Shown in pieces: positions 17,293 to 26,436 of a stretch of 64,000 nt of DNA. Every line of letters begins with the position of its first letter. Position 1 is the first letter of the stretch. The notes under the pieces were generated by a model, which made no database searches, was not told where the DNA came from, and saw only the letters and a list, made by a program, of their open reading frames with translations. Source of the DNA: Paenibacillus sp. ACRRY (lineage in GTDB: Bacteria > Bacillota > Bacilli > Paenibacillales > Paenibacillaceae); assembly GCF_022346995.1 (NCBI RefSeq), contig NZ_JAKRNM010000003.1:124001-188000 (forward strand), written 5' to 3'. The position numbers and the translations under genes are program-made.

Positions 17293-18393
17293 TCATGGCT
17301 GAGCAAGTCGGGCCTCAGCCATCCGGTCTGCGGCATCGGCAGTGGAGATGCTTGATGCCGCAGCTAGTTGGTAGACCTGGGTGAGTGTATCCGCGATTTC
17401 CGCCACCCGCTGGCGGATCTGGTCCGGTCCTTCACCCTCCAGTTCGTAGGCGGTGCTGATGATGCCGCCTGCATTAAGCACATAGTCAGGCGCGTACAGA
17501 ATGCCCCGCGCCTGCATGCGGCGAACAACCGGCTCTCGCTCGCTGAGCTGGTTGTTCGCCGCCCCGGCAACGATGGAGCAGCGCAGCTCCTCCACCGTTG
17601 CCGGGGTCAACACGCCCCCTAGTGCACAGGGGGCGAACACCTTGCAGTCAGCGGCGTGAATATAGGCCGGATCGGCCGGGGCAGCGCCGCTGAACTGCAC
17701 AAGGGCACGTTGTACACGTTCCGGTACAACGTCTGCCACAATGAGCCGTGCCCCGGCTGCATGCAGGTGGCGGCACAGGGCATACCCAACCTTGCCCAGT
17801 CCCTGGACGGCAACGGGAATGCCCTGAAGAGAAGTGACCTCCTGATGCTGCAGCGAGGTCACAATGCCTGTATACACCCCGTAGGCAGTCATCTCGGCGG
17901 TGAAGTCATTTTGTGCCCCCAGTGAACCGGTCGTATCCGTCACATAGGTGGTCTCCAATCGGATCTGGTCCATGTCCGCTGCCGTAGTCCCCAGATCAAG
18001 GCCTGTAACATAGCGTCCATTCAGTCGTTCCAGGAAGCGTCCCAGCGAGCGGAAGATATGTGCACGTTGAGAGACACTCAGGTTCAAGCTGTTATTGCCG
18101 GACGGCTCCACTCCGGATACTTGTTCTGCCGCCGGCAGCTCCCAGACCACGGCTTTTCCGCCTCCATACGGCAGGTTGGATACGGCATTTTTGTAAGTCA
18201 TGCCTTTGGCCAGTTTGATCGCATCGCGAACAGCTTCTTTCTCCGAAGCATACGACCAGTAGCGGCAGCCTCCCAGCGCTGGCCCAAGGACGGTGCTGTG
18301 GATGGCAATGACAGCCCGCAATCCACTGTGCGGATCATGACAAAATACGAGTTCTTCGAGGCCTTCACGCTCCATCTCCTGCCATAACAGCAT
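17293..18393 (-). CDS. Leucine dehydrogenase-like Glu/Leu/Phe/Val dehydrogenase
   Basis: 366 residues. Such enzymes interconvert branched-chain amino acids and 2-oxo acids with NAD+. The substrate-site motif GPALGGCR is near 37-44, the catalytic Lys is in GMTYKNAVSNLPYGGGK, and the conserved Asp is in GRYVTGLDLGTT. The Rossmann motif is VQGLGKVGYALC. Two features differ from textbook leucine dehydrogenase: about 15 extra residues after GGGKAVVWEL, and LDLGTT where EDVGTT is usual. The start has AAGGGGGAAGG just upstream. It stands alone, without the ptb-buk-bkd genes often linked to bcd, so leucine specificity is only probable. Confidence 0.8.
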   Translation of the reverse strand: MLLWQEMEREGLEELVFCHDPHSGLRAVIAIHSTVLGPALGGCRYWSYASEKEAVRDAIKLAKGMTYKNAVSNLPYGGGKAVVWELPAAEQVSGVEPSGNNSLNLSVSQRAHIFRSLGRFLERLNGRYVTGLDLGTTAADMDQIRLETTYVTDTTGSLGAQNDFTAEMTAYGVYTGIVTSLQHQEVTSLQGIPVAVQGLGKVGYALCRHLHAAGARLIVADVVPERVQRALVQFSGAAPADPAYIHAADCKVFAPCALGGVLTPATVEELRCSIVAGAANNQLSEREPVVRRMQARGILYAPDYVLNAGGIISTAYELEGEGPDQIRQRVAEIADTLTQVYQLAAASSISTADAADRMAEARLAQP

Positions 18394-18702
18394 GGCCCTT
18401 CCCCCTTTTGTCTCCGTGTACCCTGCTTAACGTATGCTCTCCGTTATGCTGATCCTTCAGCATATTCACGAAAACCTGGTTTCGCCTCTGGGTTTTCTGC
18501 CAGGTTAACGAGTGATACCTACAGTTTTGTAAAGGCCGTTCCGGTGTAACATTCAGTAACAATTTTCCGGAGATTTGCTTTCAACCGTTTAAAAAGCTCG
18601 CATAACGTCCAATGATGGAGATATGGAAAAACGTACAGGATACGGACCGAAGCCCGGATCGTGGGCTCAACCGTTGTGCATGCCAGGAAAGAGGGATTGC
18701 CG
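18394..18702. other. Divergent intergenic region
   Basis: About 300 bp between the leftward dehydrogenase and the rightward UPF0316 gene. Read leftward it contains a stem AACCTGG/CCAGGTT followed by TTT (18482-18512) and a small hairpin ATGCTGA/TCAGCAT (18448-18466) in the dehydrogenase leader, suggesting possible attenuation. No known riboswitch motif is recognised. Confidence 0.4.
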
Positions 18703-19218
18703 TTGCTTAAAATATTGTTGTTTATCTTTTTAATCCAAATCGTGTATGTGTCGGCGTATACACTTCGGATGATTCTAACACTCAAAGGACAGAAATATAT
18801 CGCTGCCCTCATCAGCATGGGTGAAATCGTCATTTATGTGCTTGGGTTGAATTTGGTCTTGAAGTATCTGACTCAACCGTCTGCATTGATCGTTTATGCC
18901 GTGGGGTATGGCTTGGGTGTATTGCTGGGTGCCTGGATCGAAGAGAAAATTGCGCTCGGTTACGTTACAGTTAAAGTGATCTGTAATCAGATGGGCGGAA
19001 ATGTAGCCAATGCGCTGCGAGATAGAGGTTATGGGGTTACGGCCTGGGTAGGTAGTGGACGTGACGGAGATCGTTTGGTCATGGAGATTCTGGCGAAACG
19101 GAAAAATCAGAAATTGCTCTACCAGACCATTCTGGAACTCGACCCGAAGGCATTCGTGATTACTGTTGAACCGAAGCAGTTCCATGGCGGATTTTGGACA
19201 CGCTCCATCAAAAAATAG
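18703..19218 (+). CDS. UPF0316 (DUF2179) membrane protein
   Basis: 171 residues. Three hydrophobic helices come first (ILLFIFLIQIVYVSAYTLRMIL; GEIVIYVLGLNLVL; IVYAVGYGLGVLLGAWIEEKIALG). A soluble DUF2179-like domain of about 80 residues follows (RDRGYGVTAWVGSGRDGDRLVMEILAKRKN). This is the UPF0316/YebE arrangement of Bacillales; the function is unknown. TTG 18703 has GAGGG 7 nt upstream and lines up with family N-termini beginning at the first helix. The frame is open further upstream without a better signal. It is monocistronic. Confidence 0.85.
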   Translation: MLKILLFIFLIQIVYVSAYTLRMILTLKGQKYIAALISMGEIVIYVLGLNLVLKYLTQPSALIVYAVGYGLGVLLGAWIEEKIALGYVTVKVICNQMGGNVANALRDRGYGVTAWVGSGRDGDRLVMEILAKRKNQKLLYQTILELDPKAFVITVEPKQFHGGFWTRSIKK

Positions 19219-19224
19219 GATTAG

Positions 19225-19257
19225 ACAGGCAGGCCGTTTTGCAGGCCTGTTTTTTTG
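19225..19257 (+). terminator. Rho-independent terminator
   Basis: ACAGGC/GCCTGT stem with an inner GGCC/GGCC pairing option and a T7 tail. It ends the UPF0316 gene. Confidence 0.8.
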
Positions 19258-19512
19258 TGAGCAGTTTTGGTTTCTTTGCTTTTTCCTTACCCCTGAAAAA
19301 TATTCTTTAGAAGTTAATTGCGTACGATTGGTGGTTGCCTAGAGTACACTCCGTGCAGCATCCATGCAGCTCCGACAACGATTAACGAGAACCTAAAATA
19401 GGGATTATTGTTGTAATCACTTCCAGGATGTACATTGTGGGCATGTCCTTCATAACATGCACTGGCAGGGATGGACGGACATGCTCATTATAATTCAGGG
19501 AGGAATGGTTTG

Positions 19513-20940
19513 ATGAAAAGCAGGATTCGAACATGGTGCAGTGCCGCACTGGCTCTTACATTGGGGCTGACCCTACTGACTGGCCCAACAAGTGTACAGG
19601 CAGCAGGTAACGCAGATTACAATCTTACAGGTTTCTCCCAAGGGAACACGGGCGGGGGTTCCATTAGCGAATCGGATACGTCCAAGTATAAAAAGGTCTA
19701 TAATGCAGCGGATCTGGCTGCAGCACTGAAAAAGAACTCTGGTGTCAAAGTCGTCGAGATTATGAACGACCTGAATCTGGGGTGGAACGAAATTCCGAGC
19801 GCCACCCAGACATCCCCTTTTGCGAAGCATAATGATGCACTGACTCACCCCGTACTGAAGCAGACGGGTGTAAGCAAGCTGACGATCGACAGCTTCAATG
19901 GCCTGACCATTTTCTCCGCGAACGGGGCTAAAATCAAACATGCAGCCATCAGCGTCAAACGCAGTTCCAATGTTATCATTCGTAACCTTGAATTTGACGA
20001 GTTATGGGAATGGGATGAAGCAACCAAGGGTGATTATGACAAAAACGACTGGGATTATATCACCCTTGAGGAGAACAGTAACGTGTGGATTGACCATTGC
20101 ACATTCAATAAAGCCTACGACGGGCTTGTCGATTCCAAAAAGGGAACCAGCGGTGTAACCATTTCCTGGTCTCTCTTCAAAGGGGATGACGGCAGCGCGA
20201 ACAGCTGGGTTACCCAGCAGATCAATGAGCTGGAGGCGAACATGTCCTCCTATCCGATGTACAACTACCTGCGCAGCAGTGCGGTTGGACTCAGCAAAGC
20301 CGATATCATTGCCATTTCGTCCCCTCAGAAAAAAGGACATTTGGTTGGCTCAACGAGCTTAGAATCAGCCAACGCCAATCTGTCCATGACTCTGCACCAT
20401 AATCTGTACAAGGACATTCAGGATCGCATGCCACGCCTACGTGGAGGGAACGCTCATGCCTACAATATCGTGATGGATGCGTCAGGAGCGCGTGCGGCCA
20501 AATCCAGAATCACGTCGGCGATGGCCGCTGCGATCTCGTCCAAAAGCTATCATTTTGATATCATCAGCAATGGAGCGATCTCTACAGAAAGTGGGGCTGT
20601 ACTGGTGGAGAAATCGGTGATCCAGGACGTACAGTTCCCGGTCCGCAATAACCAGACGGATCCGACCGATGCCACGTATACAGGCAAGATTCGGGTGACG
20701 GATACGATGTATTCGCTGGATGGAAGCTCATTCCGCGGTAGCAGTGATACTTCTGGCAGTCCGCTCAGCCCGGTACCGGCTGCAGTGAAGGGCTTCTCCT
20801 GGAACGGATTCTCGTCCCTTCCTTACAGCTACAATATGGATGATCCAGCGACACTGAATACCCGACTGACGGGATCAAGTGGAGCGGGTGCAGGCAAATT
20901 AACCTGGTCCAAAGACAACTGGCTGAAGACGAGCTACTAG
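19513..20940 (+). CDS. Secreted pectate lyase, polysaccharide lyase family 1
   Basis: 475 residues. A signal peptide (RIRTWCSAALALTLGLTLL, cleavage after VQA) leads into a right-handed beta-helix lyase. Pectate lyases cleave polygalacturonate by calcium-dependent beta-elimination outside the cell. PL1 marks are NVWIDHCTFNKAYDGLVDSKKG (the WIDH motif and calcium-binding Asp residues) and DRMPRLRGGNAHAYN, which carries the catalytic Arg. ATG 19513 has GGGAGG 9 nt upstream. It is monocistronic, with its own terminator. The LacI regulator next to it is more likely tied to the manno-oligosaccharide genes on its other side. Confidence 0.93.
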   Translation: MKSRIRTWCSAALALTLGLTLLTGPTSVQAAGNADYNLTGFSQGNTGGGSISESDTSKYKKVYNAADLAAALKKNSGVKVVEIMNDLNLGWNEIPSATQTSPFAKHNDALTHPVLKQTGVSKLTIDSFNGLTIFSANGAKIKHAAISVKRSSNVIIRNLEFDELWEWDEATKGDYDKNDWDYITLEENSNVWIDHCTFNKAYDGLVDSKKGTSGVTISWSLFKGDDGSANSWVTQQINELEANMSSYPMYNYLRSSAVGLSKADIIAISSPQKKGHLVGSTSLESANANLSMTLHHNLYKDIQDRMPRLRGGNAHAYNIVMDASGARAAKSRITSAMAAAISSKSYHFDIISNGAISTESGAVLVEKSVIQDVQFPVRNNQTDPTDATYTGKIRVTDTMYSLDGSSFRGSSDTSGSPLSPVPAAVKGFSWNGFSSLPYSYNMDDPATLNTRLTGSSGAGAGKLTWSKDNWLKTSY

Positions 20941-20976
20941 ATAACCCAATGGAATAGGTAATGAGATGAGTAACTG

Positions 20977-21014
20977 AGCGGTGGGCAATTTCAACCCACT
21001 CCACCGTTTTTTTT
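20977..21014 (+). terminator. Rho-independent terminator of the pectate lyase gene
   Basis: GCGGTGG pairs with CCACCGT around a loop containing GGG...CCC, followed by T8. Confidence 0.75.
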
Positions 21015-21021
21015 CATAAAC

Positions 21022-21064
21022 AAAGAGTGCTCCTGCAGCCACCATGGCCGGGAGCACTCTTTTT
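21022..21064. terminator. Bidirectional terminator
   Basis: AAAGAGTGCTCC and GGAGCACTCTTTTT form a perfect 12-bp stem. On the minus strand it would end the LacI gene. Confidence 0.85.
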
Positions 21065-21083
21065 AAGTAACAGAAGTCCTTGG

Positions 21084-22115
21084 TTAAACCAATCCATCAT
21101 CCTGGGAGGCAGGTGCAGCACTCACCGAATCACGGTAGATGATGTTACCCTTCACGTGTACGCGTCCAAAGCTGCGGCTTGGGTTATCAATCTTTTTGAG
21201 CATGGATTGGACCGCCGTACGCGCCATCTGTTCCACATCCACCTCAACCGTAGTTAGCTTCGGTTCAGAGAGAGTGGCATAGATATCGTTATCGAAACCA
21301 ACCACAGAGCATTGTGCGGGCACCTCTATCCCCAAGGAGGCCAGTTTCTGAACGACTAAATGAGCGACCTGATCACAGTTGCATACAAAAGCCGTCGGCA
21401 GCTGCTCCGGCAGATCGATCTCAATGAACGTACCCCGCTCATCCCTGTCGTTAAGCACAAGCTCCTGATTCATCGGCAACCGATGCTCCAGCAATGATTT
21501 GTAATATCCAAGGAATCGATCCTGGATACTGCTTGTAGAGTATAAATTCCCGACATAAGCAATACGTCGGTGTCCCTGCTGGACCAGAACGTTTGTCAGC
21601 TCGTAAGCAGCGTAAAAGTTATCGGTAACGACAGAATCGATATCCGCATGCTCGTCGTAGAAATCAAGAAACATTTTGGGGACGTCCATCGATTGCACCA
21701 GTTCGATATACTCTTTGCTGATCTGCCCAAGCACAATGAAACCATCCACTTTGCTGTCGCTGTATAGTTTGGGCAGTGTTAAATCCTCTTCGTCCTGACC
21801 ATTCAGAATGTGCAGAATACCATAGTATCCTTGGTCCTCCAAATGTTTGGTGATGCGCTGGAATACACGTACGTAGAACGATTGTGTAGGTCCGGTAAAA
21901 CGCTCCGGGATAATAACGCCTATATTATGAGTTAAGCCTTCCTTCATCGAGCGGGCTGCGGCATTATACCGATAGCCCATCTGAACGGCAAGCACTTTAA
22001 TTTTTTCCTTCAATTCGCCACTGACGCCATCTTTATCATTTAATGCCTTCGAGACCGTCACACTGCTAACTCCGAGCTTATCGGCGATATCCCGCATGGT
22101 GATATTGTTCTTCAG
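21084..22115 (-). CDS. LacI family transcriptional regulator (probable CTG start)
   Basis: 343 residues. The N-terminal HTH is MRDIADKLGVSSVTVSKALN, the hinge helix is MGYRYNAAARSMKEG, and a periplasmic-binding-like sugar sensor domain follows. The first ATG (22097) lies 27 nt from the only good ribosome binding site (AAGGAGG, 22125-22131). A CTG at 22115, 9 nt from it, gives KNNITMRDIA, which is how LacI proteins normally begin, so CTG is proposed. The gene is divergent from nothing but adjoins the manno-oligosaccharide operons. A CG-centred site at 22166 upstream and three in the 24.7-24.9 kb promoter region suggest autoregulation and control of that locus. Confidence 0.9.
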   Translation of the reverse strand: MKNNITMRDIADKLGVSSVTVSKALNDKDGVSGELKEKIKVLAVQMGYRYNAAARSMKEGLTHNIGVIIPERFTGPTQSFYVRVFQRITKHLEDQGYYGILHILNGQDEEDLTLPKLYSDSKVDGFIVLGQISKEYIELVQSMDVPKMFLDFYDEHADIDSVVTDNFYAAYELTNVLVQQGHRRIAYVGNLYSTSSIQDRFLGYYKSLLEHRLPMNQELVLNDRDERGTFIEIDLPEQLPTAFVCNCDQVAHLVVQKLASLGIEVPAQCSVVGFDNDIYATLSEPKLTTVEVDVEQMARTAVQSMLKKIDNPSRSFGRVHVKGNIIYRDSVSAAPASQDDGLV

Positions 22116-22165
22116 CTTTGGTCGCCTCCTTCAAGCCGGTTTATATACAATGTGCTGTCATTATG

Positions 22166-22177
22166 ATTAGCGCTTAC
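22166..22177. promoter_or_regulatory. LacI-type operator candidate upstream of the LacI gene
   Basis: ATTAGCGCTTAC, or GTAAGCGCTAAT on the other strand. It has the same GTAAGCG core as the site in the 24.8-kb promoter. It lies about 50 bp upstream of the LacI gene start and downstream of the leftward phosphorylase gene. Confidence 0.45.
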
Positions 22178-22299
22178 TTAAACATAATAACCATCCATAT
22201 TAGTATACATCGTTACCCACATGGAATAAAGAAATTCTGGCAGGATCTGCGCTAATTTTTCAGCATCTTGCGTTTTATGGTTGAAGGTTGGTCTTCATA

Positions 22300-23484
22300 T
22301 TAAAACGATTGTTTTTGCAAAAGTTCCAAATTTCGTTCGATCAAGTCACCACGCTGGCTGGCACAATCCAGGGAACGATACGGATCGGCCGGGGTATTAA
22401 AGGTGTAATCCACCAGTTTATCTAGCGTCGTTGTGGCGACATGACAGCGGGTATCGCTGGATGCGTAATAGATAAAGACCTTACCCTGTTCATTGACCAC
22501 CGCACCGTTGCAAAAAATAACATTGGATACATCGCCTACCCGCTCGTCGTCATAAGGGGCAATGAAATGTCCGCCGGGCTTGGCGATGATTCGTGCCGGG
22601 TCATTCAGATCCGTGGCGAATGTGTACAGTACATAACGCAGACCCGCCGCAGTGTTGCGTACCCCGTGCGCAATGTGAATCCAGCCGCGTTCGGTCTTGA
22701 GCGGGGCAGGTCCCTGCCCGTTTTTCACTTCATATACCGTATGATATTTGCGTTCATCGATAATGGTTTCTTTGGCAATGACCGGATTCAGAATATCATC
22801 GCACAGACCGAAGGCGATCCCGCCGCCGCTGCCGGTGGAGATGAATCCGTCCTGCGGACGTGTGTAGAATGCATACTGGCCATCCACAAATTCCGGGTGT
22901 AATACGACATTCCGCTGTTGTGGTGAGCTTGTCGTAATGTTGGGCAGACGCTCCCAGCTTACCAGATCGCGTGTACGCACAAGACCTGCCTGCGCCACGG
23001 CGCTGGACGTATCAAATGCCGGAGCATCCGGGTCTTTGCGCTCAGAGCAGTAGATGCCGTAAATCCAGCCATCTTCATGCTGCACCAATCGCATATCATA
23101 TTGGTTGGTCTCTTCTGCATCGATGTCTTCCCACACTAATGGCTTGCCCGTGAAGCGGAATCCGTCGATGCCGTTGTCACTCTCAGCCAAGGCAAAGATC
23201 GATTTGCGGTCCAATCCCTCGGTTCGGATGACCATCACGTATTTGCCATTGAAGTAGATGGCCCCCGGATTAAGCGTAGCGTTAATGCCCAGGCGTTCCA
23301 TGAAATGGGGGTTCGTCGTTTCGTCCAGATCGAATCTCCAGTGGAGCGGCACATGATGGCGAGTAATCACCGGATAACGATACCGATCATATACACCGTT
23401 GTAGAATGTAGGATCCATCTCATTTTGGCGCGTAAGCAGCTGCTCCTGTTGCTCCAATAACTCCTTGTACTTTGGGTGAATCAT
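22300..23484 (-). CDS. 4-O-beta-D-mannosyl-D-glucose phosphorylase (GH130)
   Basis: 394 residues, a five-bladed-propeller GH130 enzyme of the mannosylglucose phosphorylase type (EC 2.4.1.281). It splits Man-beta-1,4-Glc with phosphate to mannose-1-phosphate and glucose in the cytoplasm. The catalytic Asp is D130 in NQYDMRLV, close to the known D131 of the Bacteroides enzyme. Other marks are [20 protein letters not shown] and the phosphate-site region [22 protein letters not shown]. It starts 2 nt after the stop of the epimerase gene that makes its substrate, so the two are translationally linked. There is no signal peptide. The 390-residue length fits this subgroup. Confidence 0.9.
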   Translation of the reverse strand: MIHPKYKELLEQQEQLLTRQNEMDPTFYNGVYDRYRYPVITRHHVPLHWRFDLDETTNPHFMERLGINATLNPGAIYFNGKYVMVIRTEGLDRKSIFALAESDNGIDGFRFTGKPLVWEDIDAEETNQYDMRLVQHEDGWIYGIYCSERKDPDAPAFDTSSAVAQAGLVRTRDLVSWERLPNITTSSPQQRNVVLHPEFVDGQYAFYTRPQDGFISTGSGGGIAFGLCDDILNPVIAKETIIDERKYHTVYEVKNGQGPAPLKTERGWIHIAHGVRNTAAGLRYVLYTFATDLNDPARIIAKPGGHFIAPYDDERVGDVSNVIFCNGAVVNEQGKVFIYYASSDTRCHVATTTLDKLVDYTFNTPADPYRSLDCASQRGDLIERNLELLQKQSF

Positions 23485-23486
23485 CG

Positions 23487-24668
23487 TTATCCCATCCTCT
23501 CAATTAGTTCAATACAAAACCTGCTATTGTGATACGGGCATTTCCACGGTCCGGCAATTTCACTCTGATCCGGAACTCCGTCTCCGTCTACTGACCAGTA
23601 CCATTCCCCGCCAGCACGTTGATCGATAATATGTTCCTTCGTATATGTCCACAAGCGGTTCACTCTCTCCAGAAACATAGGGTCGCCTGTACGCTGATAG
23701 GCGTTATAGAAGCCGACCATCGCCTCAGCCTGCACCCACCATATCCGTTTCTCATCCACATGAGTTCCCTCTTGTTCGTTCATAAGAGAGCCGTCGGCCT
23801 GGACGGCCACATTGGAGATGTTATAGGCAATATCCGTCACCATCGCGGAATACTCCGGATGTTGATCCAGACCCAGCACTCTCAACGTGTCGTCAATTAG
23901 CCAGCTGGCTTCAATGTCATGTCCGAAGGATTGCAGATCGATAATGGATTCCCACGCCTTGTTGAAAAATACCCCGAGAAACTTCGTGTCCTTGTCATAC
24001 ACCCGTTCATATAAGATGCCGAGCAGGCGTTCTAGCGCCGCTCTCACCTGCTGATCCGGCCATACTCGGTAGAGGGTGGTGTAGGCCTCCAGCACATGGA
24101 TATGCGTATTCATCGTGTAATCCGCAATCACGCCGTTCTCGCTCAGCATTTCATTCGGCTGTTCATTCCAGAAGCGATCGAATTGTTCCTTATACGCAGG
24201 TAACTCTGCATTCAGGCCCTGATCCTCAATCAGAGCAAAAAGCGTTTTCGCAAGTTCCAAAGCAGATGTGTCCCCGGTAGCACGGTAGTACTCGCTCAGT
24301 GAATACACCCCGAAGGATTGCGTATACACATGTTTACTTGTATCGAGTGGTGCTCCTTTGGCATCCACCATCCAATACATACCGCCATATTCCGTATCAA
24401 GGACATGGTCCGCAAGAAAACGGTAGGCGTGTTCTGCGTGATCGCGCCAGATTTCATTTCCAGTCACTCGGTAAGCTGCTGCAAAAGACCATAGTTGTCG
24501 TGCCGTGGCGATTCCGCCTTTGGGAGCGAGAGGGTCGACCTGAAGATCATTGGCGACCCAACCGTAGAATCCGCCGTGGGTATGGTCCTTGAGGGCAGAC
24601 CAGAATGGCAAAATATGTCCTTCCCAGTGTTCTTTTATTTCAGTCCGGATGTCATTGCTGTTCGTCAT
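23487..24668 (-). CDS. Cellobiose/mannobiose 2-epimerase (AGE family)
   Basis: 393 residues, (alpha/alpha)6-barrel of the N-acylglucosamine 2-epimerase superfamily, closest by motif to cellobiose 2-epimerase (EC 5.1.3.11). It epimerises the reducing-end sugar, turning beta-1,4-mannobiose into mannosylglucose. Visible catalytic-site residues are R57 in ATARQLW, the His pair in [10 protein letters not shown] (189/191), H250 and E253 in [11 protein letters not shown], and H380 in CPYHNSRFC. There is no signal peptide. The start has AAGGGG 10 nt upstream. It is first in the leftward operon, followed at 2 nt by the phosphorylase: the textbook mannobiose pathway pair. Confidence 0.92.
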   Translation of the reverse strand: MTNSNDIRTEIKEHWEGHILPFWSALKDHTHGGFYGWVANDLQVDPLAPKGGIATARQLWSFAAAYRVTGNEIWRDHAEHAYRFLADHVLDTEYGGMYWMVDAKGAPLDTSKHVYTQSFGVYSLSEYYRATGDTSALELAKTLFALIEDQGLNAELPAYKEQFDRFWNEQPNEMLSENGVIADYTMNTHIHVLEAYTTLYRVWPDQQVRAALERLLGILYERVYDKDTKFLGVFFNKAWESIIDLQSFGHDIEASWLIDDTLRVLGLDQHPEYSAMVTDIAYNISNVAVQADGSLMNEQEGTHVDEKRIWWVQAEAMVGFYNAYQRTGDPMFLERVNRLWTYTKEHIIDQRAGGEWYWSVDGDGVPDQSEIAGPWKCPYHNSRFCIELIERMG

Positions 24669-24709
24669 AAGTAAACGCCCCTTCGAAATACAGGATCAAA
24701 TTTGATTAA

Positions 24710-24721
24710 GTTATCGGTAAC
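24710..24721. promoter_or_regulatory. LacI-type operator candidate near the epimerase promoter
   Basis: GTTATCGGTAAC, CG-centred, within the longer AAGTTA-TCGG-TAACTT. It lies 42 bp upstream of the epimerase start. Confidence 0.4.
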
Positions 24722-24805
24722 TTTATTTAACAATATTAGATTCGGATATAGACATTGTCAACGAGTCCTCTGAGAAAAACTTTTGTTAAGTAATAAATAA
24801 TTTAA

Positions 24806-24834
24806 TTGACAGGTAAGCGTTACCATAATAAAAT
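24806..24834 (+). promoter_or_regulatory. Promoter of the manno-oligosaccharide import operon with built-in operator
   Basis: TTGACA (24806-24811), a 17-bp spacer and TAAAAT (24829-24834). The spacer contains the palindrome GGTAAGCGTTACC (24812-24824). It fits a LacI operator and also matches a CcpA cre site except at its first base. Repression by steric block is the simple reading. Confidence 0.65.
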
Positions 24835-24846
24835 CCATTTTGTAAC

Positions 24847-24858
24847 CTTAACGATAAC
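24847..24858. promoter_or_regulatory. LacI-type operator candidate downstream of the promoter
   Basis: CTTAACGATAAC, CG-centred, about 13 bp after the -10 hexamer and 32 bp before the binding-protein start. Confidence 0.35.
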
Positions 24859-24889
24859 TTAAATTAACTTAGCAAAGGGGTCGAATCGA

Positions 24890-26203
24890 TTGAAGAAAAA
24901 CAAAGGCTGGATGCTTCTGCTTACCATGCTGCTCATTAGTTCACTACTCGCAGCTTGTTCTTCCGGAGGCGAATCTTCACGGGCAGGGGAGGAAATCAGC
25001 ACAGATCCTGCGGATATCAAAGGTGAAATTACCGTTTTGACGCAGCGTACGGATATTGTTGATACCGTGTTCAAGGATTACGCAGCAGCATTTAACAAGG
25101 AGTATCCGGATGTCAAAGTTAACTTCCAGTCACTGGCCGATTACGAGGGCCAAGTGAAGATCCGGATGAGTACCAAAGACTATGGTGACGTGCTGATGAT
25201 CCCGACCAGCGTACCTATCGCCGATATCCCTGACTTTTTTGAACCGCTGGGCACGTATGACGAGTTGAAAGACAAGTACACAGGGATTGAAGAACGTATG
25301 GTCGATGGCCAGGTATATGGTATCCCTACCGTCATCACGTTCTCTGGAATTATCTATAACAAGCAGGTATTCAAGGATGCCGGCATTACGGAAGTACCCA
25401 AGACGCCTGAGCAGTTCCAGGCAGCTCTCCAACTTGTGAAAGACAACACGGATGCAATTCCTCTGTACACCAACTATGCGTCCGGCTGGGCTTTGACGCA
25501 GTGGGAATCCGATCTGGCGACGGTTGCAGGCAGTGTGGACTACGTTAACATTGAACAGTCGAACACGGATGAGAACTTTGTGGCTGGCAAGCCGCATTAT
25601 GAATTGTACAAAGTGCTCTATGATGCAGCTAAGAATGGCCTGATCGAGAAGGATCCAACCACAACCGATTGGGAAAGCTCCAAGGCTGACCTTGCAAATG
25701 GCAAAATTGCAACGATGGCGCTGGGATCATGGGCGATTACGCAAATCCAGGGCTTGACGGATACACCGGATAATATTGGATTCTTGCCATTCCCTACAAA
25801 TGCAAGTGAAGTAGTCGTTCCGCTCGCTGCAGACTATAACATCGGCATGAACGTGAATAGCGAGAACAAGCCTGCTGCGAAAGCATGGATTGACTGGTTC
25901 CTCGCGAAATCCAACTATGCAGTTGAGCAAGGCGGAGGCATGAGCGCAGACAAAAATGCGGAGCTGCCACCCATTTTGGATCAATACAAGGACGTTACAT
26001 TCTCTACATTAACCCCTGCCAAAGAAGGACAGGAAGGCTTGGTTGATAAAATCGACAATGAAGGCGAGATCGGCCTCTGGCAGCCGGACTTCAAAAAACG
26101 CATTATCGAAGCAGCCATCGGTAACCGCAGCGAATCGTATGACGACATCATGAAGGATCTGAATGACAAATGGGTGAAAGCGCGGGCAGAACTTACGAAG
26201 TAA
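24890..26203 (+). CDS. Sugar ABC transporter substrate-binding lipoprotein
   Basis: 437 residues. It is a lipoprotein with lipobox LLAACSSG (Cys near 23) and the bacterial extracellular solute-binding family 1 fold (cluster B): GEITVLTQRTDIVDTVFKDYAAAFNKEYPDVKVNF, IPTVITFSGIIYNKQVF, and GKIATMALGSWAITQIQ. Context makes beta-manno-oligosaccharides the likely ligand. The TTG start has AAAGGGG 9 nt upstream. It is first in the rightward operon, directly behind the operator-bearing promoter. A stem-loop separates it from the permeases, which may keep its mRNA more abundant than theirs. Confidence 0.9.
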   Translation: MKKNKGWMLLLTMLLISSLLAACSSGGESSRAGEEISTDPADIKGEITVLTQRTDIVDTVFKDYAAAFNKEYPDVKVNFQSLADYEGQVKIRMSTKDYGDVLMIPTSVPIADIPDFFEPLGTYDELKDKYTGIEERMVDGQVYGIPTVITFSGIIYNKQVFKDAGITEVPKTPEQFQAALQLVKDNTDAIPLYTNYASGWALTQWESDLATVAGSVDYVNIEQSNTDENFVAGKPHYELYKVLYDAAKNGLIEKDPTTTDWESSKADLANGKIATMALGSWAITQIQGLTDTPDNIGFLPFPTNASEVVVPLAADYNIGMNVNSENKPAAKAWIDWFLAKSNYAVEQGGGMSADKNAELPPILDQYKDVTFSTLTPAKEGQEGLVDKIDNEGEIGLWQPDFKKRIIEAAIGNRSESYDDIMKDLNDKWVKARAELTK

Positions 26204-26317
26204 GCAGTTTACAGCAGATGCATCGTTGTCACTGTAGTACGTACGTCTGACCACCGTTGACATACAGCGAGGCATCGCACACGGACTGAAGGAAGAAGGG
26301 ATTCCCTTTTTCATCAA

Positions 26318-26352
26318 GGCATTTTGCATCTGAATAACGGATGTGAAATGCC
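26318..26352 (+). other. Intercistronic stem-loop between binding protein and permeases
   Basis: GGCATTTTGCATC and GATGTGAAATGCC form an imperfect 13-bp stem with no T run. Just upstream AAGGGATTCCCTTTTT (26297-26312) could act as a weak terminator. Such elements commonly set binding-protein excess in ABC operons. Confidence 0.5.
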
Positions 26353-26436
26353 ATCTTCAGTAGTGGTTTTATCAGCGTAATTGGGCGGGAGTCTTTCGAT
26401 ATAAAAGCGGCAGAACCGCTTGGAGGTGTGGAGAGC

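Noticed and set aside
18394..18702. Hairpins in the dehydrogenase leader considered as a T-box or glycine riboswitch
   Set aside because: Neither the T-box bulge sequence nor the glycine-aptamer core is present.
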